This document shows, in pieces, positions 9,231-18,064 of a stretch of DNA of 64,000 bases. Both the position numbers and the translations under genes were made by a program. The notes beneath the pieces are model-generated. The model ran no database searches and was not told where the DNA came from. It saw only the letters and a program-made list of their open reading frames with translations. The DNA lies in the NCBI RefSeq assembly GCF_902374955.1, contig NZ_CABKRX010000094.1:124001-188000 (forward strand), in the 5' to 3' direction. The DNA comes from Bacillus massilioanorexius. GTDB lineage: Bacteria; Bacillota; Bacilli; Bacillales; DSM-1321. The stretch's first letter is position 1; each line of letters begins with the position of its first letter.

Positions 9231-9515
9231 ATGGATAAGGATAATATTATTAAAATTACCGCAAGTGTCACAGTTGATTCATATAACCAAACAGCACTAG
9301 CAGACTGTAATGCTTATGAGCAATATGTACAAATTTCATTATTAAATGAATTCTCATTGATAATTAAAAATGCGAACTATTTACCAATGCAAAAACGTGA
9401 GATATTTAATGAAAAGACATATGAAAATATTCATCAAGCAGATCTGTACATTGTATCTGAAGAGGTTATGAGGGAATATGCTAAATTGAAGAGTTTAGTT
9501 AGTTATCGAGTTTAG
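9231..9515 (+). CDS. Hypothetical small protein
   Basis: 94 aa, soluble-looking, with no signal peptide or membrane segment, and not recognised. The N-terminal part alternates polar and hydrophobic residues (IIKITASVTVDSYNQTAL). The second half is charged and probably helical (MQKREIFNEKTYENIHQADLYIVSEEVMREYAKL). AGAGGCG before ATG 9231 is a modest ribosome site. A long stem terminator follows directly, which supports a real short transcription unit. It is an orphan between the Ca2+-ATPase and an MFS exporter, and no function can be assigned. Confidence 0.6.
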   Translation: MDKDNIIKITASVTVDSYNQTALADCNAYEQYVQISLLNEFSLIIKNANYLPMQKREIFNEKTYENIHQADLYIVSEEVMREYAKLKSLVSYRV

Positions 9516-9551
9516 TTTTTTCATTTTATTGGAGTAGTTTTTACTATGAGG

Positions 9552-9600
9552 AAAGAGTAGTCCATCATTTTGAGAGTGAAATAATGGACTACTCTTTTGT
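9552..9600. terminator. Strong hairpin terminator
   Basis: AAAGAGTAGTCCAT (9552-9565) pairs with ATGGACTACTCTTT (9584-9597); inner bases extend the stem. A T-run follows. It lies between convergent genes. Confidence 0.85.
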
Positions 9601-9679
9601 ATTAGGATATTAAAATAGTCAACTCAGTTTATTAAAACAGTTGATATAGAGCTAACAGAAATAATAATGTTCTTTTTTA

Positions 9680-10936
9680 TTATAAACTTTGACTGTTTTC
9701 CTGTACGATCCTTCCTTTTTTCACTACGAAACTGAGAATAAAAATACCAAGCAGGAAGGTTGTTAATCCCGCTACAATAAATACAGAGGATATTCCTATA
9801 AGTTTAGCAAAAAAAGCACCTGCTGCAGGAGCGAATAGCATTGAAAAAGTTTGGGAGGATGTTGCGGCCGCTGAAACACGTCCCATCATTTCTTGAGGAG
9901 TTTCACTTTGTAAAACATAACCATAAGGGATGGATTCAATAGACGCAAGAATTCCTAGAATGAATGCTACCAGTATCCAAAGATAATTTGGTAGAGAAAA
10001 CATGCCCATACTTCCTAACCCTATTAATACGATAAATGAGCCACTGAAAACAGAAGCAATTGCCATATAGTGTATAGGTCGGGTCTTCCAATTTGTCCAT
10101 CTTCCCAGCAACAATGCTCCAGCTACACTTCCAAATCCAACAGCGCTTATTAATAAAGCAAATCCCTCTTCAGAAAACCCAATTTTTTTAGCCACAAATG
10201 AAAAAAGTCCGTCATAAAGAAAAATGATAAAAAAAGCAATGGAAGACAAAATTATAGCAGTTTTAAGAAGAGGCGTATTAAAAATATGTTGGATACCCAG
10301 TTTGAATTCTTCAATAAAAGGTGCTTTTTTTGGTGTAGTTTCCATTTCTGTGTGATTCGACCCAATTTGCTTTGGTAAATTCAAAATGAATAATAAGGCA
10401 ATAAAAAAACTAATGCCTTCAAAAATAAAAGGACTTTTTGTGTTGAACACTAGCATGATTAATCCGCCTAGCGCTGGTCCGATAATTTTCATCGTATTAA
10501 CAGAAAGTTGGCTTAAAGTAACGGCTTCTGCCAATTGATTTGGTGGAACAGTAGAACGAATTGTACTTTGTCTGGCTGGATCGTATATAGCAGCTACCGT
10601 ACTTTTTAAAAAAGCAAAAAGTAATAAAAAGTATAAATTGGGGGAGAAAAAAAGACCAACAACCATTGCCATTCTCAAATATAAACAGACGATCATTACG
10701 GTTCTCTTATTGAGACGATCAGTAAATACACTGGCAAATGGGCCGATGATAACCCAGGGAAGACCTAGCACGATTAAAACAGAGGCCGCTGCCGTTTCGT
10801 CCAAACCCCAATAGAAAACGACAATAGCCTGAAGGGCTATTATATCTAACCAATTCCCAAAATCTGAAAAAATTTGTGCTCCAAATAGACTTCTAAATGC
10901 TTTTAATTTCAAAGGTTTAAACATTGCAAAATCCAT
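9680..10936 (-). CDS. MFS transporter, macrolide/drug-efflux-like
   Basis: 418 aa with about 12 hydrophobic helices. It begins MFKPLKLKAFRSLFGAQIFSDFGNWLD, characteristic of the DHA3 (MefA/EntS-like) branch of the major facilitator superfamily. The loop 2-3 motif appears as FASVFTDRLNKRTVMIVC (D-R-x-x-[RK]-R region), and VTLSQLSVNTMKIIGPALGG corresponds to helix 5. These are proton-driven exporters of drugs, siderophores or lipids. AGAGGAGCGC precedes ATG 10936. It is single and has no adjacent regulator. Its 5' side borders a dispersed intergenic repeat. The substrate is unknown. Confidence 0.88.
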   Translation of the reverse strand: MDFAMFKPLKLKAFRSLFGAQIFSDFGNWLDIIALQAIVVFYWGLDETAAASVLIVLGLPWVIIGPFASVFTDRLNKRTVMIVCLYLRMAMVVGLFFSPNLYFLLLFAFLKSTVAAIYDPARQSTIRSTVPPNQLAEAVTLSQLSVNTMKIIGPALGGLIMLVFNTKSPFIFEGISFFIALLFILNLPKQIGSNHTEMETTPKKAPFIEEFKLGIQHIFNTPLLKTAIILSSIAFFIIFLYDGLFSFVAKKIGFSEEGFALLISAVGFGSVAGALLLGRWTNWKTRPIHYMAIASVFSGSFIVLIGLGSMGMFSLPNYLWILVAFILGILASIESIPYGYVLQSETPQEMMGRVSAAATSSQTFSMLFAPAAGAFFAKLIGISSVFIVAGLTTFLLGIFILSFVVKKGRIVQENSQSL

Positions 10937-10975
10937 AAAAGCGCTCCTCTTATTCTAATGTTCTTTTTCATGTAA

Positions 10976-11218
10976 GGCTGTTTTCTAAAAGAGGGTTGTT
11001 TATAAATAACTTTAGTGAATCAAAGTAGAATAAACAGCTTGATTAGAGGGGAAGGTGCGAAACTCTTCGGGTGCAGCGGGACAGGTGAGACCTACTAGAC
11101 ACTTGTGCCAAAGAGGCTAACTACCTGTCCCGCGGAAATCGAGCATCTTGGAGAGGAATTCAACTCAGCCTAAATTCACTAAATTGTTCATATGCAACTA
11201 AGTATGTGAAAACAGTCT
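10976..11218. repeat. Dispersed intergenic repeat, full-length copy (family A)
   Basis: About 243 bp bounded by GGCTGTTTTC and the inverted-like end GAAAACAGTC. The interior is GC-richer than its surroundings: GCAGCGGGACAGGTGAGACC, then its partial complement CTACCTGTCCCGC, then the conserved CGCGGAAA-T-CGAGCATCTTGGAGAGGAATT (split here). The same layout recurs at 24384-24611, with shorter remnants at 27.3, 39.8, 59.5 and 59.9 kb. The long internal pairing (GGGACAGGTGAG with its complement) should fold as RNA or single-stranded DNA. Confidence 0.7.
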
Positions 11219-11440
11219 AAAGAAACGAAGTATTAACAATCATATGTATATGTATTAGACAAATTTCCAAATATTCCTTTCTTTATTGACTTTCGTCTCA
11301 TTGGTTGGGAAATTATATAGAAAAATCGTTTTTATTCGTATTTTTAGAAAATAATTCATTTTTTTGAAGGATTATACATGTGCAAATAGAAATAATATTT
11401 CAGAAGGTAAAATGTTAAAATATGAAAGCGAGGAGCCATC

Positions 11441-11896
11441 ATGCCGAGTAGTGTACATTCTATTGTAATAAATGCATCCCTTCAAGAAACATGGGGATTT
11501 GTAGGGAGTTTCAATAATTGGGCACCATTAATGCCTGGATATATTAAACATGAATTGAAAAGTGATCAAGAAGCTATATGGGATTTTTTAGGTGATTTTG
11601 GTTTTGTGAAAAAGAATGTAAGTTTACTAGTACATCAAATCAAAATAGAGGACCATTCAAAGCTTTCTTTTAAGTTACAAGGTATTAATGATAATTTTGA
11701 TGGATCAGGTTATTTTCAAGTCGAAGAATTAAGTGAAAATCAAACAAAAATTACGGGTAGTTTAGACATTTCTGCGGGTGGATTTATGGGTGCTATGATT
11801 AATAATGTCTTAAAGACTTTTGTACCGAAGACTACTAATGAAATTGTAGAAAGTATTGGTAATCAATTAATTGAAAAGAATGAATCTATTTCGTAA
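11441..11896 (+). CDS. SRPBCC / CoxG-like protein
   Basis: 151 aa with the START/SRPBCC pattern of the CO-dehydrogenase subunit G (CoxG) family: an N-terminal strand (VHSIVINASLQETWGFVGSFNNWAPLMPGY), a middle (KISFKL-type sheet) and a C-terminal helix (GAMINNVLKTFVPKTTNEIVESIGNQL). Such proteins bind small hydrophobic ligands, or act as membrane anchors for molybdo-enzyme maturation in CO oxidisers. With no molybdenum hydroxylase nearby, only ligand binding can be suggested. GCGAGGAGCC lies before ATG 11441. A good terminator follows, so it is monocistronic. Confidence 0.75.
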   Translation: MPSSVHSIVINASLQETWGFVGSFNNWAPLMPGYIKHELKSDQEAIWDFLGDFGFVKKNVSLLVHQIKIEDHSKLSFKLQGINDNFDGSGYFQVEELSENQTKITGSLDISAGGFMGAMINNVLKTFVPKTTNEIVESIGNQLIEKNESIS

Positions 11897-11935
11897 GTTA
11901 GAAAGAATATTCGTTATATAATTAGATATCCAAAT

Positions 11936-11974
11936 ACAAAAAGAGCTATTTACTAAGATAATAGCTCTTTTTGT
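11936..11974 (+). terminator. Terminator after the SRPBCC gene
   Basis: ACAAAAAGAGCTATT (11936-11950) and AATAGCTCTTTTTGT (11960-11974) form a perfect 15-bp stem around a 9-nt loop, with the T-run in the 3' arm. Confidence 0.88.
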
Positions 11975-12141
11975 ATGCACAAGGAATAAGACTCAAAATA
12001 TGAATATTTTGTAAAGATTTGTTGAAAATATAGAAATTTTCACATTTATCACATATTATGTTTGGAAAACGGTCATAAAATAGGGAAACATAAGAATGGT
12101 AGAATTAAATAAAGTATTTTTTTTAAAAAAGGGGATTACAG

Positions 12142-13056
12142 ATGATTTATGGAGTTATAGATATAGGATCAAATACAATACGACTAAACATTTATACGTG
12201 CCAAGAAAATAATTTGAAATCTTTGTTAAGTAAAAAGACAACTGCTGGACTTGCAGGTTATGTAAAAAATGGAATAATGTCTGAAAAAGGAATTTCGACA
12301 GCTTGTGAAATACTACGAGATTATAAGTCAATTTTAGATAACTTTGGAATTGAAAATGTTTACGTATTCGCTACAGCTTCATTAAGAAATATTATTAATT
12401 CTGATGAAGTTGTTCGAAACATTCAAGAATGCACTGGCTTTTTTATTGATGTGATTTCAGGTGCAGAAGAGGCAACTCTTGATTTTATAGGAGCATCGAA
12501 CTTTTTAAATGTTGATAGTGGTATTCTTGTAGATATTGGTGGGGGATCTACTGAGTTAGCTGTATATGAAAATGCTGTTTTAAAATCGGCTACAAGTATT
12601 CCGATTGGATCCTTAAGTATGTTTACAAAGCATGTTTCAAAGCTAATTCCGAAAAAAGAAGAGAGATTAGCTATGAAAGAAGATATCTTAATGGAACTAG
12701 CGAAGCTCGGGTCTAACAATCAAACGCATAAAGTAATATGCGGTGTAGGTGGAACGGTTCGTGCCACTAAAAAAATCTATCATGACCTTCATGAATTAGA
12801 TTCATCGAATGATTTACAAGTGAATTATATTAAAGACATGCTTGCCTTATTTAAAAAAGCAGATAAAAGTACGTTACGTAGAATCTTACGAGTTGTACCA
12901 GATCGTATTCATACTATTATCCCAGGAATGATTATTTTGGATACAATTGCAGAGTATTATGGCAGTGAAATCATTCATATTAGCGGGTATGGTGTTAGAG
13001 AAGGGTACTTGTATAGCAAGGTGTTAAAAGAAGGTGAGGAACATGAGCAGGGTTAA
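12142..13056 (+). CDS. ppx: Ppx/GppA-type exopolyphosphatase
   Basis: 304 aa, the short form that holds only the actin-like ASKHA phosphatase domain; long Ppx proteins are about 500 aa. Motifs are IDIGSNTIRL at the N-terminus, FATASLRN near 78, VDIGGGSTEL near 132 (Asp and Gly-rich phosphate loop) and ICGVGGTVRATKK near 197. It releases phosphate from polyphosphate chains or from pppGpp. Its 3' end overlaps the polyphosphate kinase gene, so both opposing activities are made from one mRNA. AAAAGGGGATT precedes ATG 12142. Which of polyP or pppGpp is preferred cannot be decided from sequence. Confidence 0.9.
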   Translation: MIYGVIDIGSNTIRLNIYTCQENNLKSLLSKKTTAGLAGYVKNGIMSEKGISTACEILRDYKSILDNFGIENVYVFATASLRNIINSDEVVRNIQECTGFFIDVISGAEEATLDFIGASNFLNVDSGILVDIGGGSTELAVYENAVLKSATSIPIGSLSMFTKHVSKLIPKKEERLAMKEDILMELAKLGSNNQTHKVICGVGGTVRATKKIYHDLHELDSSNDLQVNYIKDMLALFKKADKSTLRRILRVVPDRIHTIIPGMIILDTIAEYYGSEIIHISGYGVREGYLYSKVLKEGEEHEQG

Positions 13057-15247
13057 GATGATGAATGATATTAGTTATACACAGAATCGAGAGCTTTCTT
13101 GGCTACAATTTAACGAACGAGTTCTAGGGGAAGCTTGTGATTTATCAGTTCCTTTATATGAAAGATTAAAGTTTGTTTCTATTTTTGAGAGTAATCTAGA
13201 TGAGTTCTATATGATTAGAGTAGGTAGCTTATTAGATTTGTCTTATATTAAAGGAGCACATGTAGATAATAAAAGTGGATTAACTCCAACGGAACAATTA
13301 AAGAAGATATTTAAAGCTACAGCACCTCTATATAAACGAAAAGACCAGGTTTTTTTGGAGATTGAGAAGGAATTACGAGAACATGATATATATAATACGA
13401 CTATTCGTGAATTAGATGGGAAAGATCGTAAGTTTATTGATCAGTATTTTAAAAATATTATATTACCAGTATTGTCACCACAAATTGTGGACTTACACCA
13501 CCCGTTTCCACATTTAACGAATAAGTCTTTACATATTGTAGTTATGATTAAGAATGATGAGAAATTGTCATTTGGTTTTATACCAGTACCACAATCTCTA
13601 CCAAATGTAGTGTTTTTACCTGGTGAGAATGTTCGATATATTTTGATGGAAAAAATCATTTATGAATATGCGGAACAAATACTTTCTATGTTTAATCTTG
13701 TAGATAAGACAATCATTTCTGTAACGAGAAATGCAGATATTAGTCCTGAAGATGAAGAATTTGATGATGATGATGATTACCGTCATCATATGAAAAAAAT
13801 CTTAAAAAAACGAAAGAGACTAGCGCCTGTCCGTTTAGAAATTCAATATGAATGTACCAATGAAATGCTAGATTATTTATGTGAAAGACTGAATATTAGA
13901 AAAGAACAAGTATTTAGTAGTAAGGCGCCGTTGAAAATGTCATATGTCTTTTCGCTACATGAGAAATTTCCGTTAATGACGGCACGTTCTCTATGCTATC
14001 CAGTATTTGAACCACAGTCTTCACCTATGGTGAGCAAGTTTGAATCCATGATTGAACAAATTAGAAAGAAAGACATGATCTTTCATTATCCATATGAACA
14101 GATGGATTCATTTTTACGTCTTGTAAGAGAAGCTGCAAATGATGATAATGTTATTTCAATAAAAATTACAATTTATCGCTTGGCTAACAAAGCAAAGCTA
14201 GTAGAATACTTGACACAAGCTGCGGAAAATAAGAAGGAAGTAACAGTATTAATGGAACTTCGTGCACGCTTTGATGAACAAAATAACATTGATTGGGCAG
14301 AACAACTAGAAGAGGCTGGCTGTAATGTGATTTATGGATTTGAAGGATTTAAGGTACACTCGAAAATATGTCTAATCACCTATTGGAATCAAAATAAAAT
14401 TAATTATATTACCCAAATCGGAACAGGTAACTATAATGAAAAATCAGCGAAATTGTATACCGATTTATGTTTAATTACGGCAAATGACGTCATAGGAAAT
14501 GATGCAAATGTTTTCTTTAAAAACATGTCTATTTCTAATTTAGACGGTCAATATAATCAATTATTAGTCGCACCTACAAGTTTAAAAACGGGAATTAGCG
14601 CTTTAATAGATGAAGAGATTGCTAAAGTAGAGGCCGGGCAAACAGGTAAGATTGTAATGAAAATGAACTCTTTAACAGATCGTGAATTAATTACGAAACT
14701 CTCAGAGGCTTCTTGCGCTGGCGTGAAAATTTTCTTAATTATTAGAGGGATCTGCTGTCTAATACCAGGCGTTCAAAATAAAACAGAAAATGTTACAGTA
14801 GTTAGTATTGTAGGAAGGTTTTTAGAGCATTCCCGTGTGTATTGTTTTGGAGAAGGAGAAGGGATGCAAATGTATATTAGCTCTGCTGATATAATGACAA
14901 GAAATATGGAAAAAAGAGTGGAGATTGCTAGTCCTATTTTAGATAGTAAAGTGAAAAAAAGAATTAATGATATATTAGAAGTTCAATTGTATGATAATGT
15001 GAAGGCTCGGGTTTTAGAATCAAATGGATTATACAAAAAGCGAAGTGGTTCTGAGTATCATGCCGTTAATTCACAGTCCTATTTTATGGAGGAAGCGATA
15101 AAAGCATCTAAGCTTGTAGAGACAAAACATAAGGAAAATAGTCAGTCAGAAGAGATTCATTTGGTAGCTTCTACTACGCGCTTCGGAAGGTTATTAGGTA
15201 AATTTCGTAATATGATTATTTCTGAGAAAAAACCATTAAAAAGATAG
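13043..15247 (+). CDS. ppk1: Polyphosphate kinase 1
   Basis: About 734 aa. The N-terminal domain has NRELSWLQFNERVL, and ESNLDEFYMIRVG follows. In the catalytic part, ISIKITIYRLA, ELRARFDEQNNIDWAEQLE, and GFKVHSKICLITYW (His of the phospholipase-D-like fold) are present, with TQIGTGNYNEKSAKLYTDL and SSADIMTRNMEKRVE later. It polymerises the γ-phosphate of ATP into polyphosphate. Start choices are GTG 13034, ATG 13043 and ATG 13058. I used 13043, after AAGGTGAGGA and overlapping the ppx end by 14 bases; 13058 gives the N-terminus nearest to other PPKs. An acidic stretch EDEEFDDDDDY near residue 235 and a charged C-terminal tail make it slightly long. Confidence 0.94.
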   Translation: MSRVKMMNDISYTQNRELSWLQFNERVLGEACDLSVPLYERLKFVSIFESNLDEFYMIRVGSLLDLSYIKGAHVDNKSGLTPTEQLKKIFKATAPLYKRKDQVFLEIEKELREHDIYNTTIRELDGKDRKFIDQYFKNIILPVLSPQIVDLHHPFPHLTNKSLHIVVMIKNDEKLSFGFIPVPQSLPNVVFLPGENVRYILMEKIIYEYAEQILSMFNLVDKTIISVTRNADISPEDEEFDDDDDYRHHMKKILKKRKRLAPVRLEIQYECTNEMLDYLCERLNIRKEQVFSSKAPLKMSYVFSLHEKFPLMTARSLCYPVFEPQSSPMVSKFESMIEQIRKKDMIFHYPYEQMDSFLRLVREAANDDNVISIKITIYRLANKAKLVEYLTQAAENKKEVTVLMELRARFDEQNNIDWAEQLEEAGCNVIYGFEGFKVHSKICLITYWNQNKINYITQIGTGNYNEKSAKLYTDLCLITANDVIGNDANVFFKNMSISNLDGQYNQLLVAPTSLKTGISALIDEEIAKVEAGQTGKIVMKMNSLTDRELITKLSEASCAGVKIFLIIRGICCLIPGVQNKTENVTVVSIVGRFLEHSRVYCFGEGEGMQMYISSADIMTRNMEKRVEIASPILDSKVKKRINDILEVQLYDNVKARVLESNGLYKKRSGSEYHAVNSQSYFMEEAIKASKLVETKHKENSQSEEIHLVASTTRFGRLLGKFRNMIISEKKPLKR

Positions 15248-15260
15248 AACTAATAATTTC

Positions 15261-15302
15261 ATGAAAGAAGCTATTTTCAGAAAAGAAGATAGCTTCTTTC
15301 AT
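15261..15302 (+). terminator. Terminator of the ppx-ppk operon
   Basis: ATGAAAGAAGCTAT (15261-15274) and ATAGCTTCTTTCAT (15289-15302) form a 14-bp perfect stem. The T-tail is weak. Confidence 0.7.
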
Positions 15303-15523
15303 ATGTGTAAAAATACATGAAAATGTTATAATAGAGAAAATTATTCGATGATAAAGTCTATATGATTTTTTAGAATAAAAAGATGCTTTGTTTTAGTTAT
15401 AAAGACCATCCATGATTTAGTAAGTTGGTTAAGGGTAATAGTTATTACCCACTATAGTCTACTTATATATAAAAAGTGGTAGTAGCAAAGCGCTTTTATT
15501 TATTGATGTTGAGGAGTGTTAAA

Positions 15524-16072
15524 GTGGAAAAATCAAAAGTTAAAGAAGAAGTGAAAAGTTGGATAAAATCATTGGTTATTGCATTCGCTGTTGTATTTTT
15601 AGTAAGAACCTTTTTATTTGCACCATATACAGTTGATGGTTCTTCAATGAGTCCAACATTACATAATCATGAAAAAATGTTTGTTAGTAAGATGAATTTT
15701 ATTGGTGATTTTAAAAGAGGAGATATTGTTATTATAAAAGGAGATGGAACAGATACTAATTATGTTAAAAGAATAATTGGTACACCAGGAGATCAGATAG
15801 AAATGAGCAATGATCAATTATTGATTAATGGAAAAGTATATGATGAACCATATTTGTCGGAAAATAGAAAACAAGCAAAACAGCAAGGCTCGTTACTTAC
15901 AGGCAATTTTGGTCCCCTTACAGTACCAGATGATCAATATTTTGTGATGGGAGATAATCGCTTGGATAGTATGGATAGTCGAAATGGACTTGGCTATATT
16001 CAGAAAGATCACATTATTGGAAAGGCGAAATTTGTATTTTATCCATTCGATAGTTTTAGAGGTGTAGAGTAA
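15524..16072 (+). CDS. lepB: Type I signal peptidase
   Basis: 182 aa, like Bacillus SipS/SipT. There is a short cytoplasmic basic N-terminus, one membrane anchor (about 15-35: SLVIAFAVVFLVRTFLFAPY) and an extracellular catalytic domain. The nucleophile Ser is in DGSSMSPTL and the general-base Lys in NYVKRIIGTPGD. Later box DDQYFVMGDNRLDSMDSR is also conserved. It cleaves signal peptides from secreted pre-proteins at the outer membrane face. I chose GTG 15524 because GAGGAG sits 7 bases before it; the frame is open to GTG 15476 without a site. It lies alone between terminators. Confidence 0.94.
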   Translation: MEKSKVKEEVKSWIKSLVIAFAVVFLVRTFLFAPYTVDGSSMSPTLHNHEKMFVSKMNFIGDFKRGDIVIIKGDGTDTNYVKRIIGTPGDQIEMSNDQLLINGKVYDEPYLSENRKQAKQQGSLLTGNFGPLTVPDDQYFVMGDNRLDSMDSRNGLGYIQKDHIIGKAKFVFYPFDSFRGVE

Positions 16073-16103
16073 TAGGTTGAAGTTTTTAAATAGACACGAT
16101 TAG

Positions 16104-16142
16104 AAAAGGTTGTCCAAAAGTATATCTTTTGGGCAACCTTTT
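16104..16142. terminator. Bidirectional terminator
   Basis: AAAAGGTTGTCCAAAAG (16104-16120) pairs with CTTTTGGGCAACCTTTT (16126-16142); A- and T-runs flank both ends. It sits between convergent lepB and the C39-like gene. Confidence 0.85.
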
Positions 16143-16175
16143 AAAATGTAGTATTTGATTTTCCATAATCAAGTG

Positions 16176-16973
16176 TTAATGATTCTCGTTCATGATATAC
16201 ATAGCTTGGCTACCCATTTGAATCCAAGCCTTTTCAAAGTTCTCTCGATTCAATGGGATGTTCTTTTCCGCTTGTAGCGGATCATTAACATAAACATATT
16301 GATCGTCATAGTCTGTCATTACAACACTGTGTTGTCTGTATGTAACTTTCATTGGCCCGTCTACTGTTTCCCATATGTAAAATTGACTTTCTGGTAGTTC
16401 GTTAAACCACGAGTTAGTGATCAGCCATACTGGATAGCTTTTATCGATAGCGGAATAGAGATGTTCTATAGGTTTCTTACTCACATTCACAATTCTTTCT
16501 GCAGGAACATATTGTTTCGCTAATTCAATAATTGGCTCTACATATACACCAAGTCCACTTTCGGAAAATGTATATATATTACCAACAAAACCTTTGTGCA
16601 TATTACCTCTTAATCCATTTTCTTTAAAAGGTACAAAAGTTATGTTTTGGGCTAATTCTATTTTATCGACAGAAATACCTTGATATTGCAAAATCATTGC
16701 TAAACTAGTTACTTCGCAACCTCGTTCTAATTCTGGCATTTGTAGTATAAGAGGAACGGATAATGGCTTTTTAGTAGACTCATCTTCTATCACTTCACTT
16801 GCAGTAATTTGTTCGTTCTGCGTAATTCTTGCCTCTATAGATGACTTAGAAGTATTTGAGTTTGATTTAGAAGTGGTTTTCTCTTCTTGAGTTGATACGT
16901 TCATCGTTTGATTATGTTCCATTATTTGTGAAGTTATCACGTATATAAAAAATCCTCCACTACAAAGACACAA
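16176..16973 (-). CDS. C39-like papain-fold peptidase (YvpB-type), membrane-anchored
   Basis: 265 aa from TTG 16973. The C39-like domain covers the last 190 residues: catalytic Cys in ERGCEVTSLAMILQYQG, His in TYRQHSVVMTDYDD and Asp in YVYVNDPLQAEKN. A Ser/Thr/Asn-rich linker (residues 25-75) joins it to an N-terminal hydrophobic segment. The annotated TTG lies inside that segment and has no ribosome site. In the same frame upstream, AAGGAGGA stands 5 bases before an ATT at 17015, and starting there completes a basic-plus-hydrophobic anchor (IIQDKKWLVYTLLFLCLCSG). The real protein may therefore be 279-280 aa. It is a clear paralogue of the lipoprotein at 18065-18736. Its function is presumably extracytoplasmic proteolysis; the target is unknown. 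Confidence 0.82.
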   Translation of the reverse strand: MCLCSGGFFIYVITSQIMEHNQTMNVSTQEEKTTSKSNSNTSKSSIEARITQNEQITASEVIEDESTKKPLSVPLILQMPELERGCEVTSLAMILQYQGISVDKIELAQNITFVPFKENGLRGNMHKGFVGNIYTFSESGLGVYVEPIIELAKQYVPAERIVNVSKKPIEHLYSAIDKSYPVWLITNSWFNELPESQFYIWETVDGPMKVTYRQHSVVMTDYDDQYVYVNDPLQAEKNIPLNRENFEKAWIQMGSQAMYIMNENH

Positions 16974-17150
16974 GAATAATAGAGTATATACGAGCCATTT
17001 CTTATCTTGAATAATTACTCTCCTCCTTCTTCATCCCAATTTTATCATAATTTGCATGTTAATTTTTCAAAAAGTATAAAGAATAGACTATTAATTATAT
17101 AAATACAAAGTGTATGATATTTATAGGATAGTAGCTAAGGAGGAGATTAA

Positions 17151-17978
17151 ATGAACAATTTACAAACTACCATTACTTTACATAATGGAGTAGAAATGCC
17201 TCAATTTGGTCTAGGTGTTTGGCAAGTTAAAGATGGTCAAGAAGTCATTCATTCAGTGAAAAGCGCTCTTAAATCGGGATATAAAGCGATTGATACAGCA
17301 GCTATTTATCAAAATGAAGAAGGTGTTGGTCAAGCAATTAAAGAAAGCGGTCTTTCTCGAGAAGAGCTGTTCATTACAACAAAAGTTTGGAATGACGATC
17401 AAGGTTATGAATCTACATTAGCTGCATTCGATGAAAGTATGAAAAAGCTAGGAATTGAATATGTTGATCTATATTTAATACATTGGCCAACAGCTGGAAA
17501 GTATAAAGAAACGTGGAAGGCACTTGAAAAGCTTTACAGAGATGGAAAAGCCCGAGCAATCGGAGTGAGTAATTTTCATATTCATCATCTTGAAGATTTA
17601 TTAGAAACGGCAGAGATTGTTCCAATGGTTAATCAAATCGAACTTCATCCTTTATTATCCCAGGTTGAATTAAGAGAGTTCTGTAAATCAAAAGGAATTC
17701 ATATTGAAGCTTATTCACCACTTGGTAGTGGTAAATTATTAAATGACCCAGTCTTATCGGATATTGGGAAAAAATATAACAAAAGTATCGCTCAAGTCAT
17801 CCTTCGCTGGGATATCCAACATGGTATTATAACGATACCTAAATCGATTCATGAAGAACGTATTCAAGAAAATGCAGATATTTTTGATTTCGAATTGAGC
17901 GATGAGGATATGAAAGTTATTGATAGTATGAACAAAAATGAGCGTGTAGGTGCTGACCCAGATAATTTTGATTTTTAG
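17151..17978 (+). CDS. Aldo/keto reductase (YvgN/YtbE-like)
   Basis: 275 aa TIM-barrel NADPH-dependent oxidoreductase of the AKR5 type. The catalytic tetrad is visible: Asp and Tyr in AIDTAAIYQNE (near 46-53), Lys in TTKVWND (near 75) and His in YLIHWPTAG (near 108). GVSNFHIHHLEDLL and the C-terminal cofactor-binding TIPKSIHEERIQEN are typical. It reduces aldehydes such as methylglyoxal or keto sugars. AAGGAGGAG is 7 bases before ATG 17151. It is a single gene ending in a strong terminator, lying between the two C39-like paralogues, which are on the other strand. Confidence 0.92.
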   Translation: MNNLQTTITLHNGVEMPQFGLGVWQVKDGQEVIHSVKSALKSGYKAIDTAAIYQNEEGVGQAIKESGLSREELFITTKVWNDDQGYESTLAAFDESMKKLGIEYVDLYLIHWPTAGKYKETWKALEKLYRDGKARAIGVSNFHIHHLEDLLETAEIVPMVNQIELHPLLSQVELREFCKSKGIHIEAYSPLGSGKLLNDPVLSDIGKKYNKSIAQVILRWDIQHGIITIPKSIHEERIQENADIFDFELSDEDMKVIDSMNKNERVGADPDNFDF

Positions 17979-17995
17979 TCATATAACAAATGAAA

Positions 17996-18036
17996 AATGT
18001 CGTCTGGATAAGAAAGTAATCTTATCCGACGACATT
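17996..18036. terminator. Terminator between convergent genes
   Basis: AATGTCGTCTGGATAAG (17996-18012) pairs with CTTATCC-GACGACATT (18021-18036) with one bulge. It lies between the aldo/keto reductase and the C39-like lipoprotein gene. Confidence 0.75.
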
Positions 18037-18064
18037 GAATTCCAAACTTAAAACGATGATCTAT